Source: CALKXV01 sp965228905
GTDB lineage: Bacteria > Pseudomonadota > Alphaproteobacteria > Rhodobacterales > Rhodobacteraceae
DNA: 64,000 nucleotides
NCBI GenBank assembly: GCA_965228905.1
Contig: CBDDII010000003.1
Location: 2,294,001-2,358,000, forward strand
Direction: 5' to 3'
The notes under the pieces were generated by a model. That model saw nothing but the letters and a program-made list of their open reading frames with translations, made no database searches and was not told the origin of the DNA. This document shows, piece by piece, positions 34,071 to 42,855 of the stretch. The translations under genes and the position numbers were made by a program. Every line of letters starts with the position of its first letter. Position 1 is the first letter of the stretch.

Positions 34071-34584
34071 GGTCATCGGCGCGGCCCTTGTGGCCCTTGC
34101 GCTGGCATGGTCGCATCCGGCTCTGGCGCAATCCCCGTCCCCGGTCCTGACGATCGACCAGGACCGGCTCTTTGCCGAAACTCAATTGGGGGCAAAGGCG
34201 CAGGATGCCCTTGAAGCCCGGGCCCAGGAACTGGCAACCGAAAACCAGAAGATCGAAAACGCACTCATCGCCGAAGAACTGGACCTCACCGAAAAACGCG
34301 CCACCCTGCCTGCGAACGAGTTTCGAACCCTCGCCAACGCCTTCGACGAACGGGTCCAGAAACTCCGCGCCGAACAGGACGAAAAGGCCCGCCAGTTGAA
34401 CCGCCTCCGTGACGAGGCACAGGCGAATTTCCTTCAGGACATTGCAGGCACGATCTCCGAGATCGTCCGCGCCCGCGGCGGCCTTGTGGTGATGGACCGG
34501 CGCGACGTCTTCCTCTCCGCAGACAGCGTCGACATAACCGACGAAGCCATCCGCCGGATCAACGAAGCGGAATCGGGCGAATAG
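34045..34584 (+). CDS. OmpH/Skp-type periplasmic chaperone
   Basis: 179 residues. A signal peptide (MSRSRPPSRVIGAALVALALA, cleaved near HPALAQS) is followed by VLTIDQDRLFAETQLG, the Skp/OmpH start, and then a long charged alpha-helical hairpin (about 55-140), which forms the trimer's coiled-coil tentacles. It carries unfolded outer-membrane proteins to BamA. ATG 34045 lies inside the end of bamA (26-base overlap), giving a signal peptide of correct form; longer starts do not. Confidence 0.9.
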   Translation: MSRSRPPSRVIGAALVALALAWSHPALAQSPSPVLTIDQDRLFAETQLGAKAQDALEARAQELATENQKIENALIAEELDLTEKRATLPANEFRTLANAFDERVQKLRAEQDEKARQLNRLRDEAQANFLQDIAGTISEIVRARGGLVVMDRRDVFLSADSVDITDEAIRRINEAESGE

Positions 34585-34636
34585 AGCAAGGGGCGCCGTG
34601 ATTTGGCGATTGGGCCAACCCGGTCTAGGCTGAGGC

Positions 34637-35431
34637 ATGTTGAAGTTCGACGAAGCGACGACAAGACTTCTTGAAACAGCCTACCAGGGCGGCGATGTCA
34701 GCCGCCGCCGACGCATGGCCTTCGACGCCCTCTATCTTTGCGAAGGCGAAACGGTCGTCGACATCGGCTGTGGCAACGGGCTTTTGTCCGAAGAAATCGC
34801 CCGCGCCGTGGGGCCGACCGGGCAGGTTGTCGCGCTTGACCCCAGTGCGGACATGCGGGCACTGGCCATGAAACGCACGGCGAAATTTCCCGGCGTCCAG
34901 ATCAAGGACGGCACCGCCGACGCCCTGCCACTTCCGGACGGGCAGGCCGACAAGGCCGCCTCGGTCCAGGTACTGGAATACCTGCCCGACATCCCCGCCG
35001 CCATGCGCGAGGCCAACCGAATTCTGAAACACGGCGGGCGGTTCGTTGCGGTCGACACGGGATGCAAGACCCTCGACTGGTTTTCGGATGACGAAGACCG
35101 GATGCGCCGCGTGCTTGCCGCGTGGGATCACCATTACACCGAACCCCGCGTCGCCGCCCTTTGGCCGCGCCTTGCTCGGGACGCCGGTTTTGCCGCAGTC
35201 GAAGTCGAACCTTTCACTTTCTGTGACACGACCCTCCGGCCCGATGGCATCGCCATCATGCTTTTGCACCTTATGTCGCACTATGCTGCCGAGAACGGCT
35301 ACATGAGCGAAGCCGACACCAGGGCATGGTTCGATGAACAGACGAGCCTTGCCGCCGAGGGGCGCTTTTTCTTCTCGCTCACCTACTACAGGATGAGTGC
35401 GGTCAAGGCCGGTCCACCGCCGCCAGCCTAG
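34637..35431 (+). CDS. Class I SAM-dependent methyltransferase
   Basis: 264 residues with the Rossmann SAM site VVDIGCGNGLLSEEIAR (about residues 41-57), the acidic post-strand-2 loop VVALDPSADM, GTADALPLPDGQADKA and post-I SVQVLEYLPDIPAAMREANRILKHGG. It resembles UbiE/COQ5-type or small-molecule methyltransferases of the Methyltransf_11 type. It and the next GNAT gene sit between skp and fabZ. GAGG lies 5 bases ahead of the ATG. Substrate unknown. Confidence 0.8.
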   Translation: MLKFDEATTRLLETAYQGGDVSRRRRMAFDALYLCEGETVVDIGCGNGLLSEEIARAVGPTGQVVALDPSADMRALAMKRTAKFPGVQIKDGTADALPLPDGQADKAASVQVLEYLPDIPAAMREANRILKHGGRFVAVDTGCKTLDWFSDDEDRMRRVLAAWDHHYTEPRVAALWPRLARDAGFAAVEVEPFTFCDTTLRPDGIAIMLLHLMSHYAAENGYMSEADTRAWFDEQTSLAAEGRFFFSLTYYRMSAVKAGPPPPA

Positions 35432-35465
35432 CCATCCAAAGAAAACTCCGTTCTAACTTTCCCCT

Positions 35466-35951
35466 ATGCCACACTTCCGAAACGCCCGCTCCGAAGACGC
35501 CGATCGCTGCTTCCAGATCGAAACCTCCGCCTACGATGGTGACGAGGCCGCGACACTGGAAAAGATCGCCAAACGGATCGAACTCTATCCCGAGGGCTTT
35601 CTCATCGCTAAAACCGACGGCCGGATCGCGGGCTTCATCAACTCCGGCTGTGCCCACAAGGTTGAAATGTCCGACGAGGCCTTCAAGGAACTTGTCGGCC
35701 ACGACCCCGACGCCCCGAATGTCGTCATCATGTCGGTCGTCGTCGACCCAGGCGAACAGGGCAAAGGTCTGTCACGGGCGCTGATGGAGGAATTCACCTG
35801 GCGGATGCGGGAAATGGGCAAATCCACCATCCACCTGATGTGCAAGAAACGCCATGTGCCGCTATACGAAAAATTCGGCTTTTCCTACCTCGGACCCTCC
35901 GCCTCGGATCACGGCGGCATGACCTGGCACGAAATGTCGATGACACTCTGA
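35466..35951 (+). CDS. GNAT N-acetyltransferase (AANAT-like)
   Basis: 161 residues. GNAT fold with acetyl-CoA loop VVVDPGEQGKGLSRALM (about 94-110) and the C-terminal strands LMCKKRHVPLYEKFGFSYLG, as in serotonin/arylalkylamine-type acetyltransferases. Its start has a weak ribosome site. It lies between the methyltransferase and fabZ on the same strand. Likely acetylates an amine; substrate unknown. Confidence 0.82.
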   Translation: MPHFRNARSEDADRCFQIETSAYDGDEAATLEKIAKRIELYPEGFLIAKTDGRIAGFINSGCAHKVEMSDEAFKELVGHDPDAPNVVIMSVVVDPGEQGKGLSRALMEEFTWRMREMGKSTIHLMCKKRHVPLYEKFGFSYLGPSASDHGGMTWHEMSMTL

Positions 35952-36066
35952 TCCCCTGAAGGTTACAGAACATTTCAACCACCGGCGGACCTTTGCCCCG
36001 GACCCTGCACGCTTTCCTTGCAGCACTGCGCGGGCCTTGATACCCCTTTTAAAAAAAGGAAAGACA

Positions 36067-36522
36067 ATGTCCGAGGCTTTGAAAACAGCAGACATCGGGT
36101 TGATCCAGCGGATCATTCCCCATCGCTATCCCTTCCTTCTGGTCGACAAGGTGATCGACATCGACGGCACGAAACGCGGCGTCGGGATCAAGAACGTCAC
36201 GATGAACGAACCGCAATTCACAGGGCATTTCCCGAAAGAACCCGTCTTCCCGGGCGTCTACCAGGTCGAGGCGATGGCCCAGACCGCCGCCGTCATGGCC
36301 GGTGTCGGGCTCGACCTCGCCGACAAGGATTTCGGCGTCTATTTCATGGCGATGGACAGCGTGAAGTTCCGCCGCAAGGTCGTCCCCGGCGATACGCTTC
36401 GCATGGAGGTCGAAACCATCCGGGGCGGAGGCAAGGTTTGGAAATTCAAGGGCGTGGCCTCGGTCGACGGCGAAGTCGCGTCGGAATGCGAATTTACCGC
36501 CATGATGGACTTGCCGAAGTGA
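36067..36522 (+). CDS. fabZ: 3-hydroxyacyl-[ACP] dehydratase FabZ
   Basis: 151 residues, hot-dog fold. Catalytic His54 in FTGHFPKEPVFPGV and Glu68 in YQVEAMAQTAAVM are visible; IIPHRYPFLLVDKV is the family N-terminus. It dehydrates hydroxyacyl-ACP in fatty-acid synthesis. ATG 36067 follows AAGGAAAG; 10 more codons in frame upstream are not used. Its stop overlaps the lpxA start by 4 bases. Confidence 0.96.
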   Translation: MSEALKTADIGLIQRIIPHRYPFLLVDKVIDIDGTKRGVGIKNVTMNEPQFTGHFPKEPVFPGVYQVEAMAQTAAVMAGVGLDLADKDFGVYFMAMDSVKFRRKVVPGDTLRMEVETIRGGGKVWKFKGVASVDGEVASECEFTAMMDLPK

Positions 36523-37319
36523 GCGTCGATCCAACCGCCCGCGTGCACCCCTCGGCCGTCGTCGAAGAGGGGGCCACGATCGGGCCGGACAGCGAGGTTG
36601 GCCCATTCTCTTTCATCGGCGCCGGCGTGACGCTCGGTTCGGGCGTTATCGTCAAATCCCACGCTGTTGTCACCGGATTGACAGATGTGGGCGACGAAAC
36701 GGTAGTCTTTCCCGGCGCGGTGATCGGTGAGATCCCCCAGGATCTGAAATTCAAGGGCGAGGCGACGCGCCTTGTCGTCGGCAAGCGCAACCGCATTCGT
36801 GAAGGTGTCACCATGAACACCGGCACCGAAGGCGGCGGTGGCGTCACCTCCGTGGGTGACGATTGCCTCTTCATGACCGGGGCCCATGTGGCCCATGACG
36901 CCCGCGTCGGCAGCCGCGTCATCGTTGCCAACCAGGGGGCCATCGCCGGACATTGCGTGATCGAAGATGACGTCATAATCGGCGGCCTTTCGGGCATTCA
37001 TCAATGGGTGCGCATCGGCAAGGGCGCGATCATTGGGGCGGTCACCATGGTTACCAACGATGTAATCCCCTATGGCCTTGTGCAGGGTCCGCGCGGCCAG
37101 TTGGACGGGCTGAACCTTGTCGGGCTGAAACGCAAGGGCGTGAAACGCGAAGACATCACCGCATTGCGCGCCGCCTTCCAGATGCTGGCCCAGGGCGAAG
37201 GTGCTTTCCAGGACCGCGCCCGCCGTCTGGGCGAGGAAACCAGCAGCGATTATGTCCGCCAGATCGTCGATTTCGTCTTAGGCGCCACCGACCGTCACTA
37301 CCTCACGCCGGAGCGTTAG
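36519..37319 (+). CDS. lpxA: UDP-N-acetylglucosamine acyltransferase
   Basis: 266 residues. The N-terminal two thirds are a left-handed beta helix of hexapeptide repeats (VHPSAVVEEGATIGPDSEVG, GVIVKSHAVVTG), with GVTMNTGTEGGG and AHVAHDARVGSRV carrying the catalytic His region; a helical C-terminal domain follows. It starts lipid A synthesis in the cytoplasm. The start is GTG 36519, overlapping the fabZ stop; an upstream frame extension is antisense-like shadow. Confidence 0.95.
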   Translation: MSVDPTARVHPSAVVEEGATIGPDSEVGPFSFIGAGVTLGSGVIVKSHAVVTGLTDVGDETVVFPGAVIGEIPQDLKFKGEATRLVVGKRNRIREGVTMNTGTEGGGGVTSVGDDCLFMTGAHVAHDARVGSRVIVANQGAIAGHCVIEDDVIIGGLSGIHQWVRIGKGAIIGAVTMVTNDVIPYGLVQGPRGQLDGLNLVGLKRKGVKREDITALRAAFQMLAQGEGAFQDRARRLGEETSSDYVRQIVDFVLGATDRHYLTPER

Positions 37320-37320
37320 G

Positions 37321-38097
37321 ATGCTCGCGCTGATCGCCGGGCAGGGGGCCTTGCCGGGCGTGATCGCCCCAAAGGCCGGATTGGTGGCCGCTCTCGAAGG
37401 CACGCCCACGACGGTCGAACCCGACCTGACCTTCCGCATCGAAACCCTCGGCACACTCCTTGCCACCCTGAAGGACAAGGGCGTTACCCAGGTCTGTTTC
37501 GCAGGCGGCGTGACCCGTCCCCGCATTGACGGCACGAAACTCGACGCCGCAACCCGCCCGCTGGCCGAACGCCTCGTTTCAACGGCGAACAAGGGCGACG
37601 ACAACGCCCTGCGCATCATCCTCGACATCTTTCAGGACCAGGGCTTCGCCATCCGCGCCGCTCACGACATCGCGCCTGACCTTCTGCCTCCCGAAGGCGT
37701 GCCGACCCGCGAAAAACCCGACGCAGTGGCCCGGACAAACGCGACACGCGCCGCCGAAGCCATGGCAACGCTCGGTGCGGCCGACATCGGACAGGCCTGC
37801 GTCACCTCCTTTGGCCAGGTGATCGCGGTCGAGGCGAAATTCGGCACCGACTGGATGCTCGAAAGCCTCCAAAACCGCCCCGACGGCCCCGGCGGCCTCC
37901 TCTACAAGGCCCCAAAACCGGGCCAGGACCGCCGCATCGACCTGCCCACCATCGGCCCCGACACGATCACCGCAATCACGCGCGCAAACCTCCACGGCAT
38001 CGTGATCGAGGCCGGCGGCGTCATGGTCCTCGACCTCGAAAAGACCATCGCCGAAGCCAACAAACACCAACGCTTCCTCTGGATCCGCACCCCATGA
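37321..38097 (+). CDS. lpxI: UDP-2,3-diacylglucosamine pyrophosphatase LpxI
   Basis: 258 residues of the DUF1009 family. Starts LALIAGQGALPGVIAPKAG and carries the family's conserved KGDDNALRII and GTDWMLESLQ-type (FGTDWMLESL) motifs, plus ITRANLHGIVIEAGGVMVLD near the end. It cleaves UDP-2,3-diacylglucosamine to lipid X, replacing LpxH, which is typical for alphaproteobacteria. The ATG follows the lpxA stop by a single base, so coupling is likely. Confidence 0.92.
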   Translation: MLALIAGQGALPGVIAPKAGLVAALEGTPTTVEPDLTFRIETLGTLLATLKDKGVTQVCFAGGVTRPRIDGTKLDAATRPLAERLVSTANKGDDNALRIILDIFQDQGFAIRAAHDIAPDLLPPEGVPTREKPDAVARTNATRAAEAMATLGAADIGQACVTSFGQVIAVEAKFGTDWMLESLQNRPDGPGGLLYKAPKPGQDRRIDLPTIGPDTITAITRANLHGIVIEAGGVMVLDLEKTIAEANKHQRFLWIRTP

Positions 38098-38137
38098 TCC
38101 TTCACCGCTTTCCAAATACGCAAATCCGGAGCGGGCC

Positions 38138-39304
38138 ATGAAGCTCTACCTCCTGGCCGGAGAACCCTCGGGCGACAAGCTCGGCGGTGCCTTGCTATCG
38201 GCCCTGAAAACGCTGCGCCCCGACATGGAACTGAAAGGCGTCGCAGGCCCCGAGATGCAGGCCGCGGGCATGGACAGCCTGTTCCCCATGGAAGACCTCT
38301 CGGTCATGGGCCTTGCCGAAGTCCTGCCGAAATACCCCGAATTGAAACGCCGCCTGACCCAGGCCACCGCCGATTGCCTCGCCTTCGCCCCCGACGCGCT
38401 CATCACCATCGACGCCCCCGATTTCTCGCTGCGTCTCGCCAGGGCCGTCCGCGAAAAGAACCCGGACATCAAGACGATCCACTACGTCGCGCCCTCCGTC
38501 TGGGCCTGGCGGGCAGGACGGGCGGAAAAGATGGCACGCCACATCGACCACGTCCTTGCCCTTCTGCCCTTCGAGCCACCCCTGATGGAAAAGACAGGCA
38601 TGACCTGCGATTTCGTCGGCCATCCCGTCGTCGCCGAACCCGTCGCAAGCACGGAAGACGCAAAGGCCTTCCGCAAATCCCACGGTATCGGCGATGCCCC
38701 CCTCCTGATGATCCTGCCCGGATCGCGCCGGAACGAGGTCCAGCGCCTCGCCCCGATCTTCGGCGAAACGCTTCGCGCGCTCGCCACCCAGAACCCGACC
38801 CTGCGCACCGTCGTCCCCGCCGCAGCCCCCGTTGCCTCTGCCGTGATCGAAGCGACCGCCAATTGGCCCACCAAGCCAATCGTCCTCGACCCCCGCGACG
38901 ACACCAACGCCGCCGCCACCAAACGCGCCGCCTTCAGGGCCGCCGACCTCGCTCTGGCGGCCTCCGGAACCGTTTCGCTGGAACTGGCCGCGAACGACAC
39001 GCCCATGGTGATCGGCTACGACATGAACTGGCTGACCTGGGCGATCATGTCCCGGATGGTGAAGGTGGATACGGTGACACTCGTGAACCTCGTCACGGAA
39101 TCAAAGACCATCCCCGAATTCCTCGGCCCTGAATGCCAGCCAAAGGCACTCGCCGGTGCGCTGAACGACCTGTTGCAAAACCCTGAAACCCGCGGCGCCC
39201 AGCTTCAGGCCATGACCCGCGCCATGGAAATCCTCGGGCGCGGGGCCGAACCGCCGGGACTGCGCGCGGCCCGTTCTGTACTCAAGGTGATGGAAGGAAA
39301 CTAG
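38138..39304 (+). CDS. lpxB: Lipid-A-disaccharide synthase
   Basis: 388 residues, GT19 family. N-terminal LYLLAGEPSGDKLGGALL, ITIDAPDFSLRLAR, IHYVAPSVWAWRAGRAEKMA, LPFEPPLMEKTG, FVGHPV and the sugar-nucleotide part LMILPGSRRNEVQRL are all family marks, followed by LALAASGTVSLELAANDTPMVIGY. It joins lipid X and UDP-diacylglucosamine. GGAG precedes the ATG. It closes the lipid A block; the neighbouring SDR gene is convergent. Confidence 0.96.
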   Translation: MKLYLLAGEPSGDKLGGALLSALKTLRPDMELKGVAGPEMQAAGMDSLFPMEDLSVMGLAEVLPKYPELKRRLTQATADCLAFAPDALITIDAPDFSLRLARAVREKNPDIKTIHYVAPSVWAWRAGRAEKMARHIDHVLALLPFEPPLMEKTGMTCDFVGHPVVAEPVASTEDAKAFRKSHGIGDAPLLMILPGSRRNEVQRLAPIFGETLRALATQNPTLRTVVPAAAPVASAVIEATANWPTKPIVLDPRDDTNAAATKRAAFRAADLALAASGTVSLELAANDTPMVIGYDMNWLTWAIMSRMVKVDTVTLVNLVTESKTIPEFLGPECQPKALAGALNDLLQNPETRGAQLQAMTRAMEILGRGAEPPGLRAARSVLKVMEGN

Positions 39305-39339
39305 GGGCAGGGCAAACCCGAAGCCTCATCAATCCAGCC

Positions 39340-40086
39340 CTACCGACCGCCCGAGACATCCATTATCGACCCGGTGGAATATGATGCACCGTCGCTCGCC
39401 AGAAAGGCTATGGCGCGGGCGACCTCTTCTGCGCGTCCCGCACGCCCCATGGGCACGGTCTGGCCCAACCGTTCAACCCGGTCCGGCTGTCCGCCGCTGG
39501 CATGGATCTCGGTGTCGATGATGCCGGGGCGCACCCCGTTCACGCGAATGCCCTGACCGGCCAGTTCCTTGGCCAGCCCCACAACCAGCGTATCCACCGC
39601 GCCTTTGCTGGCGGCATAATCGACATATTCGAAAGGCGCTCCAAGACGCGCCGCCACGGACGACACCAGAACGATGGACGCATCGCCCTCGGTCCGCGCC
39701 CCCGGCAAGCGCCGCGCCGCCTCCCGCGCGAACAACAAGGCCCCCATGACATTGGTGTTCAAGACCCGCGCCATCCGGACCACATCCATCTCGGCCAGCG
39801 GCATCGAAGGCGCAACCACGCCGGCATTGACGACCACCGCATCAAGCCCGCCAAAGGCGTTAATGGTGGCGTCAAAGGCCCCGATCACATCCGCCTCAAC
39901 GGCGGTATCGCCCTGCACGGCAAGCGCCTTTGCCCCGGCACCTTCGATCCCGGCAAGGGTCTCCCCGGCAGCATCGGCGTCACTGACATAGGTAAAGGCG
40001 ACGTTCCAACCGTCCTTTGCCATCTGGATGGCCACCGCACGGCCAATCCCCCGCGAGCCACCGCTGATAAGTACCGATTTCGCCAT
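39340..40086 (-). CDS. Short-chain dehydrogenase/reductase (FabG-like)
   Basis: 248 residues, classical SDR. Cofactor motif LISGGSRGIGRAVA (TGxxxGIG type, residues 6-19), NAGV near residue 86, catalytic Ser in VLVSSVAARLGAP and the YxxxK pair in YVDYAASKGAVD. The end GRAEEVARAIAFLASDGASYSTGSIMDVSGG matches FabG/glucose-dehydrogenase-like SDRs. ATG 40086 has GGGGGGAAAG ahead. It converges with lpxB; no partner identifies its substrate. Confidence 0.88.
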   Translation of the reverse strand: MAKSVLISGGSRGIGRAVAIQMAKDGWNVAFTYVSDADAAGETLAGIEGAGAKALAVQGDTAVEADVIGAFDATINAFGGLDAVVVNAGVVAPSMPLAEMDVVRMARVLNTNVMGALLFAREAARRLPGARTEGDASIVLVSSVAARLGAPFEYVDYAASKGAVDTLVVGLAKELAGQGIRVNGVRPGIIDTEIHASGGQPDRVERLGQTVPMGRAGRAEEVARAIAFLASDGASYSTGSIMDVSGGR

Positions 40087-40265
40087 CTTTCCCCCCGAGG
40101 TTGTCGTGTCGAGGCAACCTAGCGTTTTCCGACCGTCGCACCAACGGCGCCTTTGCGAGACGAAGCGGACGCTAACAACTTGTACGTCAATGCCCGCTTT
40201 CGTCATCGCACTCTTTGTTTGGATGTTCTACCATCTTCGAAGTTAAGCCGTGCGAGGTATGAAAG

Positions 40266-40940
40266 ATGTCTGAGTTAGAAGTTTCAGCGAAGGCCGTCGA
40301 AGAGGTGGCGAAGGCAGGCGGAAAAGTCTCAGATGCTTTCGGTAAATCCGTTGATGCCGGTCGAGAGCTTGGCCATTTTTTGTCTGGAAGCAGTCTAAAG
40401 CAAATTCCTCGCGCAGTTGTCTCCTTGTTGGGCGGTGACTGGATCATCGGAAAGCAAGTCGAGAACGTCATTCGGATTCAATCGCGAGTCCATAAACTTG
40501 CTACGGAAAATGGACTGGTCCTTGACCCGGAATCTTTGCCGTGGCGCGTAAAAGTTGAAGCCGTTCGGGGAATGGCAGATGAAGACGATGAATTCCTTCA
40601 AGAAAAATGGTCACAGCTACTCGTGTCGGCGATGCGAGATGATGAGAAGAAATCAGAGCTGGATCGTATAACACTGGATGTCTTTAAGAGGCTAACACCG
40701 CTGTCTGCAAGACTTCTCATATTTACAAACACCTTCAGAAAAGATGGCGAAAAACGTTTACGTAGCAGTGTAGTCATCTCGTTTTCGCAGGAAGAGGGAA
40801 TTCCGATCCATAATGCGGCGATGGTAATGGATCATCTCACGCAACTTCGATGCGTACAACATATGCCGGTTTCGCAGAAAGAACATTCGACAACAGTTAC
40901 TGCGCTTGGGCGTGAGATTGCAGCCCGACTTTCTGCTTAG
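40266..40940 (+). CDS. Abi-alpha (DUF4393)-like protein, AT-richer accessory gene
   Basis: 224 residues. The middle part MADEDDEFLQEKWSQLLVSAM (about 101-121) and the following FKRLTPLSARLLI fit the Abi-alpha/DUF4393 family, whose members are predicted to act in abortive infection or as effectors of unknown role. The N-terminal part is a low-complexity amphipathic region (about 1-75), the C-terminus a possible winged-helix (MDHLTQLRCVQHMP). Codons are visibly more AT-rich than those of its neighbours, it stands alone on its strand, and a repeat-rich gap follows, all of which suggest acquisition by transfer. Family assignment is by eye and moderate. Confidence 0.55.
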   Translation: MSELEVSAKAVEEVAKAGGKVSDAFGKSVDAGRELGHFLSGSSLKQIPRAVVSLLGGDWIIGKQVENVIRIQSRVHKLATENGLVLDPESLPWRVKVEAVRGMADEDDEFLQEKWSQLLVSAMRDDEKKSELDRITLDVFKRLTPLSARLLIFTNTFRKDGEKRLRSSVVISFSQEEGIPIHNAAMVMDHLTQLRCVQHMPVSQKEHSTTVTALGREIAARLSA

Positions 40941-41053
40941 CGGACTGGTTCTAATCTCCAAACATTCGACAAAGTCGAAATCCTGTAAGAAGGCCTCAAA
41001 CCCGCCCGTCACCCCCAATTCTTACCGAATCACACCGGACCGCCCGCGCAACA

Positions 41054-41195
41054 CCACCGCACGCCCCGTTCACCGCACCGAAACCATCGCACAGCGCCGA
41101 AAGACCCGGTTAACCCCACCGAACGCAACAACGTACAAAACGGAAAAGGCCCTTCCGAAACCACGTACAAAACGGCAAAACCGCCACCGCACGCC
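41054..41195. repeat. Short direct repeats in a skewed intergenic region
   Basis: In the 267-base gap 40,941-41,207 two exact pairs occur: CCACCGCACGCC at 41054-41065 and 41184-41195, and ACGTACAAAACGG at 41131-41143 and 41163-41175. The strand is rich in A and C and poor in T. I see no gene here. Confidence 0.6.
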
Positions 41196-41207
41196 GTTCA
41201 AAAAGGG

Positions 41208-42353
41208 TTAATACCCACGCCAGATCCAGCCGCCGCCCAGCACCCGCGTCCCACCGGTTTCATAAAAGACGCAAGCCTGTCCGGGCGAGACACCTTCCTC
41301 GGGCGACAGCAATTCGACCACTGCCTCACCGGCGGAAAGCGGACGTACAACAGCCTCCATAGGCGGCTTTGTCGACCTGATTTTGACCGACACCTCCCAG
41401 GCCTCGGCACTGTCGAATGGCGCATCGCCCAGCCAGTTGATCTCGCGCACCGGAACCTGCCTTGTGGCCAGCATTTCCTTCGGTCCAACCACGACCTGTC
41501 CGGCGTCCACGTCCAGTTTCACCACGTACAAAGGCTCGTCCAGCCCGCCGATGCCAAGGCCCCGGCGTTGACCGATGGTATAGTGAATGACCCCGTTGTG
41601 CGTTCCCAGAACCCGGCCGTCGACATGGACGATCTCGCCCGGTTCCGCCGCACCGGGGCGCAGTTTCTCGATCACGCTGGCATAATTGCCATCGGGCACG
41701 AAACAGATGTCCTGGCTGTCCGGCTTGTCCGCCACGACCAGCCCGTGCGATTGCGCCAGCCTGCGGGTATCATCCTTCGAAGGCAGGTGCCCAAGCGGGA
41801 ACCGCAGAAAGCCAAGCTGTTCCGGCGTGGTCGAAAACAGGAAATAGCTTTGATCGCGCGTTGGATCGGCCGCCATGTGCAACTCGGGGCCAACAGCCCC
41901 GACCTTTCGCTGGATATAATGGCCCGTCGCCATGCAGTCAGCGTCCAAATCCTTAGCGGTTTCAAGCAGATCCTTGAACTTCACCCTCTCGTTGCAGCGA
42001 ATGCAGGGCACCGGCGTCGCGCCCGCCAGATAGCTGTCGGCAAACTCGTCGATCACCGCGTCGCGAAAGATGTTTTCGTAATCCAGTACGTAGTGGGGAA
42101 AGCCCATGTCCTCGGCCACGCGGCGGGCGTCGTGAATGTCGATGCCCGCACAACAGGCACCTTTCTTGGCCAGGGCCGCGCCGTGATCGTAAAGCTGAAG
42201 CGTGACCCCAACCACGTCATAGCCTTCGCGCGCCAGTTCGGCCGCGACGACCGAGCTGTCGACGCCACCCGACATGGCCACCACCACGCGGGTTTCGCTT
42301 TCGGGCTTTGCAAAGCCCAGGGAGTTCAGCCCGGATGTACGATCGAGCGCCAT
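41208..42353 (-). CDS. mnmA: tRNA 2-thiouridylase MnmA
   Basis: 381 residues. PP-loop ATP motif AMSGGVDSSVVAA (residues 26-38) and the two catalytic cysteines in PCIRCNERVKF and SQDICFVPDGNY are present, with GHYIQRK and DQSYFLF between. It 2-thiolates U34 of tRNA-Lys, -Glu and -Gln. ATG 42353 gives MALDRTSGLNSLGF, the usual family start; the frame is open 90 codons further upstream, without similarity. Divergent from sciP with a 129-base gap. Confidence 0.96.
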   Translation of the reverse strand: MALDRTSGLNSLGFAKPESETRVVVAMSGGVDSSVVAAELAREGYDVVGVTLQLYDHGAALAKKGACCAGIDIHDARRVAEDMGFPHYVLDYENIFRDAVIDEFADSYLAGATPVPCIRCNERVKFKDLLETAKDLDADCMATGHYIQRKVGAVGPELHMAADPTRDQSYFLFSTTPEQLGFLRFPLGHLPSKDDTRRLAQSHGLVVADKPDSQDICFVPDGNYASVIEKLRPGAAEPGEIVHVDGRVLGTHNGVIHYTIGQRRGLGIGGLDEPLYVVKLDVDAGQVVVGPKEMLATRQVPVREINWLGDAPFDSAEAWEVSVKIRSTKPPMEAVVRPLSAGEAVVELLSPEEGVSPGQACVFYETGGTRVLGGGWIWRGY

Positions 42354-42482
42354 GGTTTCACCGACTTCAGGAGATCGCGCGGAATATAGGAAAATTGTGC
42401 AAAGTCTCAAGGGGTGGCCTTCACCCTCGATTAAGCTCCCTCGGCCATAAAAGCGGCGAACGAGGTGAAACTGGCTGCTCAG

Positions 42483-42761
42483 ATGTACTTGAAAAAGGTG
42501 AACGGACCCCGCGCTGTTACTCTGCCCGACGGCAGTGTCATGACCCGCGCCGACCTTCCCGACCCCGAAACCCGCCGCTGGGTCGCCAGCCGAAAGGCCA
42601 GCGTCGTGCGCGCCATCGAACACGACCTGATCACCCGCGACGACGCCCTGAAACTCTACGACCTCTCCGAAGAAGAACTAGACACCTGGCACGCTGCGGT
42701 TGAGCAGCATGGCGAGACTGCGCTGAAAGCAACGACAATTCAGCGCTATAGACAACCTTAA
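42483..42761 (+). CDS. sciP: CtrA inhibitor SciP (DUF1153)
   Basis: 92 residues. The DUF1153 signature is plain: PDGSVMTRADLPDPETRRWVASRKASVVRAI and LKLYDLSEEELDTW, ending in TTIQRYRQP. In Caulobacter this helix-turn-helix protein (small CtrA inhibitory protein) binds CtrA and blocks its transcriptional activity in G1. The gene is 94 bases upstream of ctrA on the same strand. Start: ATG 42483 matches the usual MYLKKV- type N-terminus, but no good ribosome site is close; GTG 42465 is an alternative. Identity is confident, the start is not. Confidence 0.88.
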   Translation: MYLKKVNGPRAVTLPDGSVMTRADLPDPETRRWVASRKASVVRAIEHDLITRDDALKLYDLSEEELDTWHAAVEQHGETALKATTIQRYRQP

Positions 42762-42797
42762 CGTGTAGTGATATTTATTAGGGGTAGTAACCGGCAG

Positions 42798-42803
42798 TTA
42801 ACC
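42798..42803 (+). promoter_or_regulatory. Possible CtrA half-site upstream of ctrA
   Basis: TTAACC lies 53 bases before the ctrA ATG, in the sciP-ctrA gap; TTAACCAT-type half-sites are used by CtrA for its own promoter in Caulobacter. Here it continues TTAACCAATT. A single half-site is weak evidence. Confidence 0.35.
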
Positions 42804-42855
42804 AATTGACTTCATTTTGATCACGTAGAACAGGACATGACTGCGGAGAAGTGTA

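Noticed and set aside
40906..41211. 101-codon open frame after the Abi-alpha-like gene
   Set aside because: Basic Thr/Pro/Arg-rich low-complexity product that follows from the A/C-rich repeats; overlaps the upstream gene and has no ribosome site.
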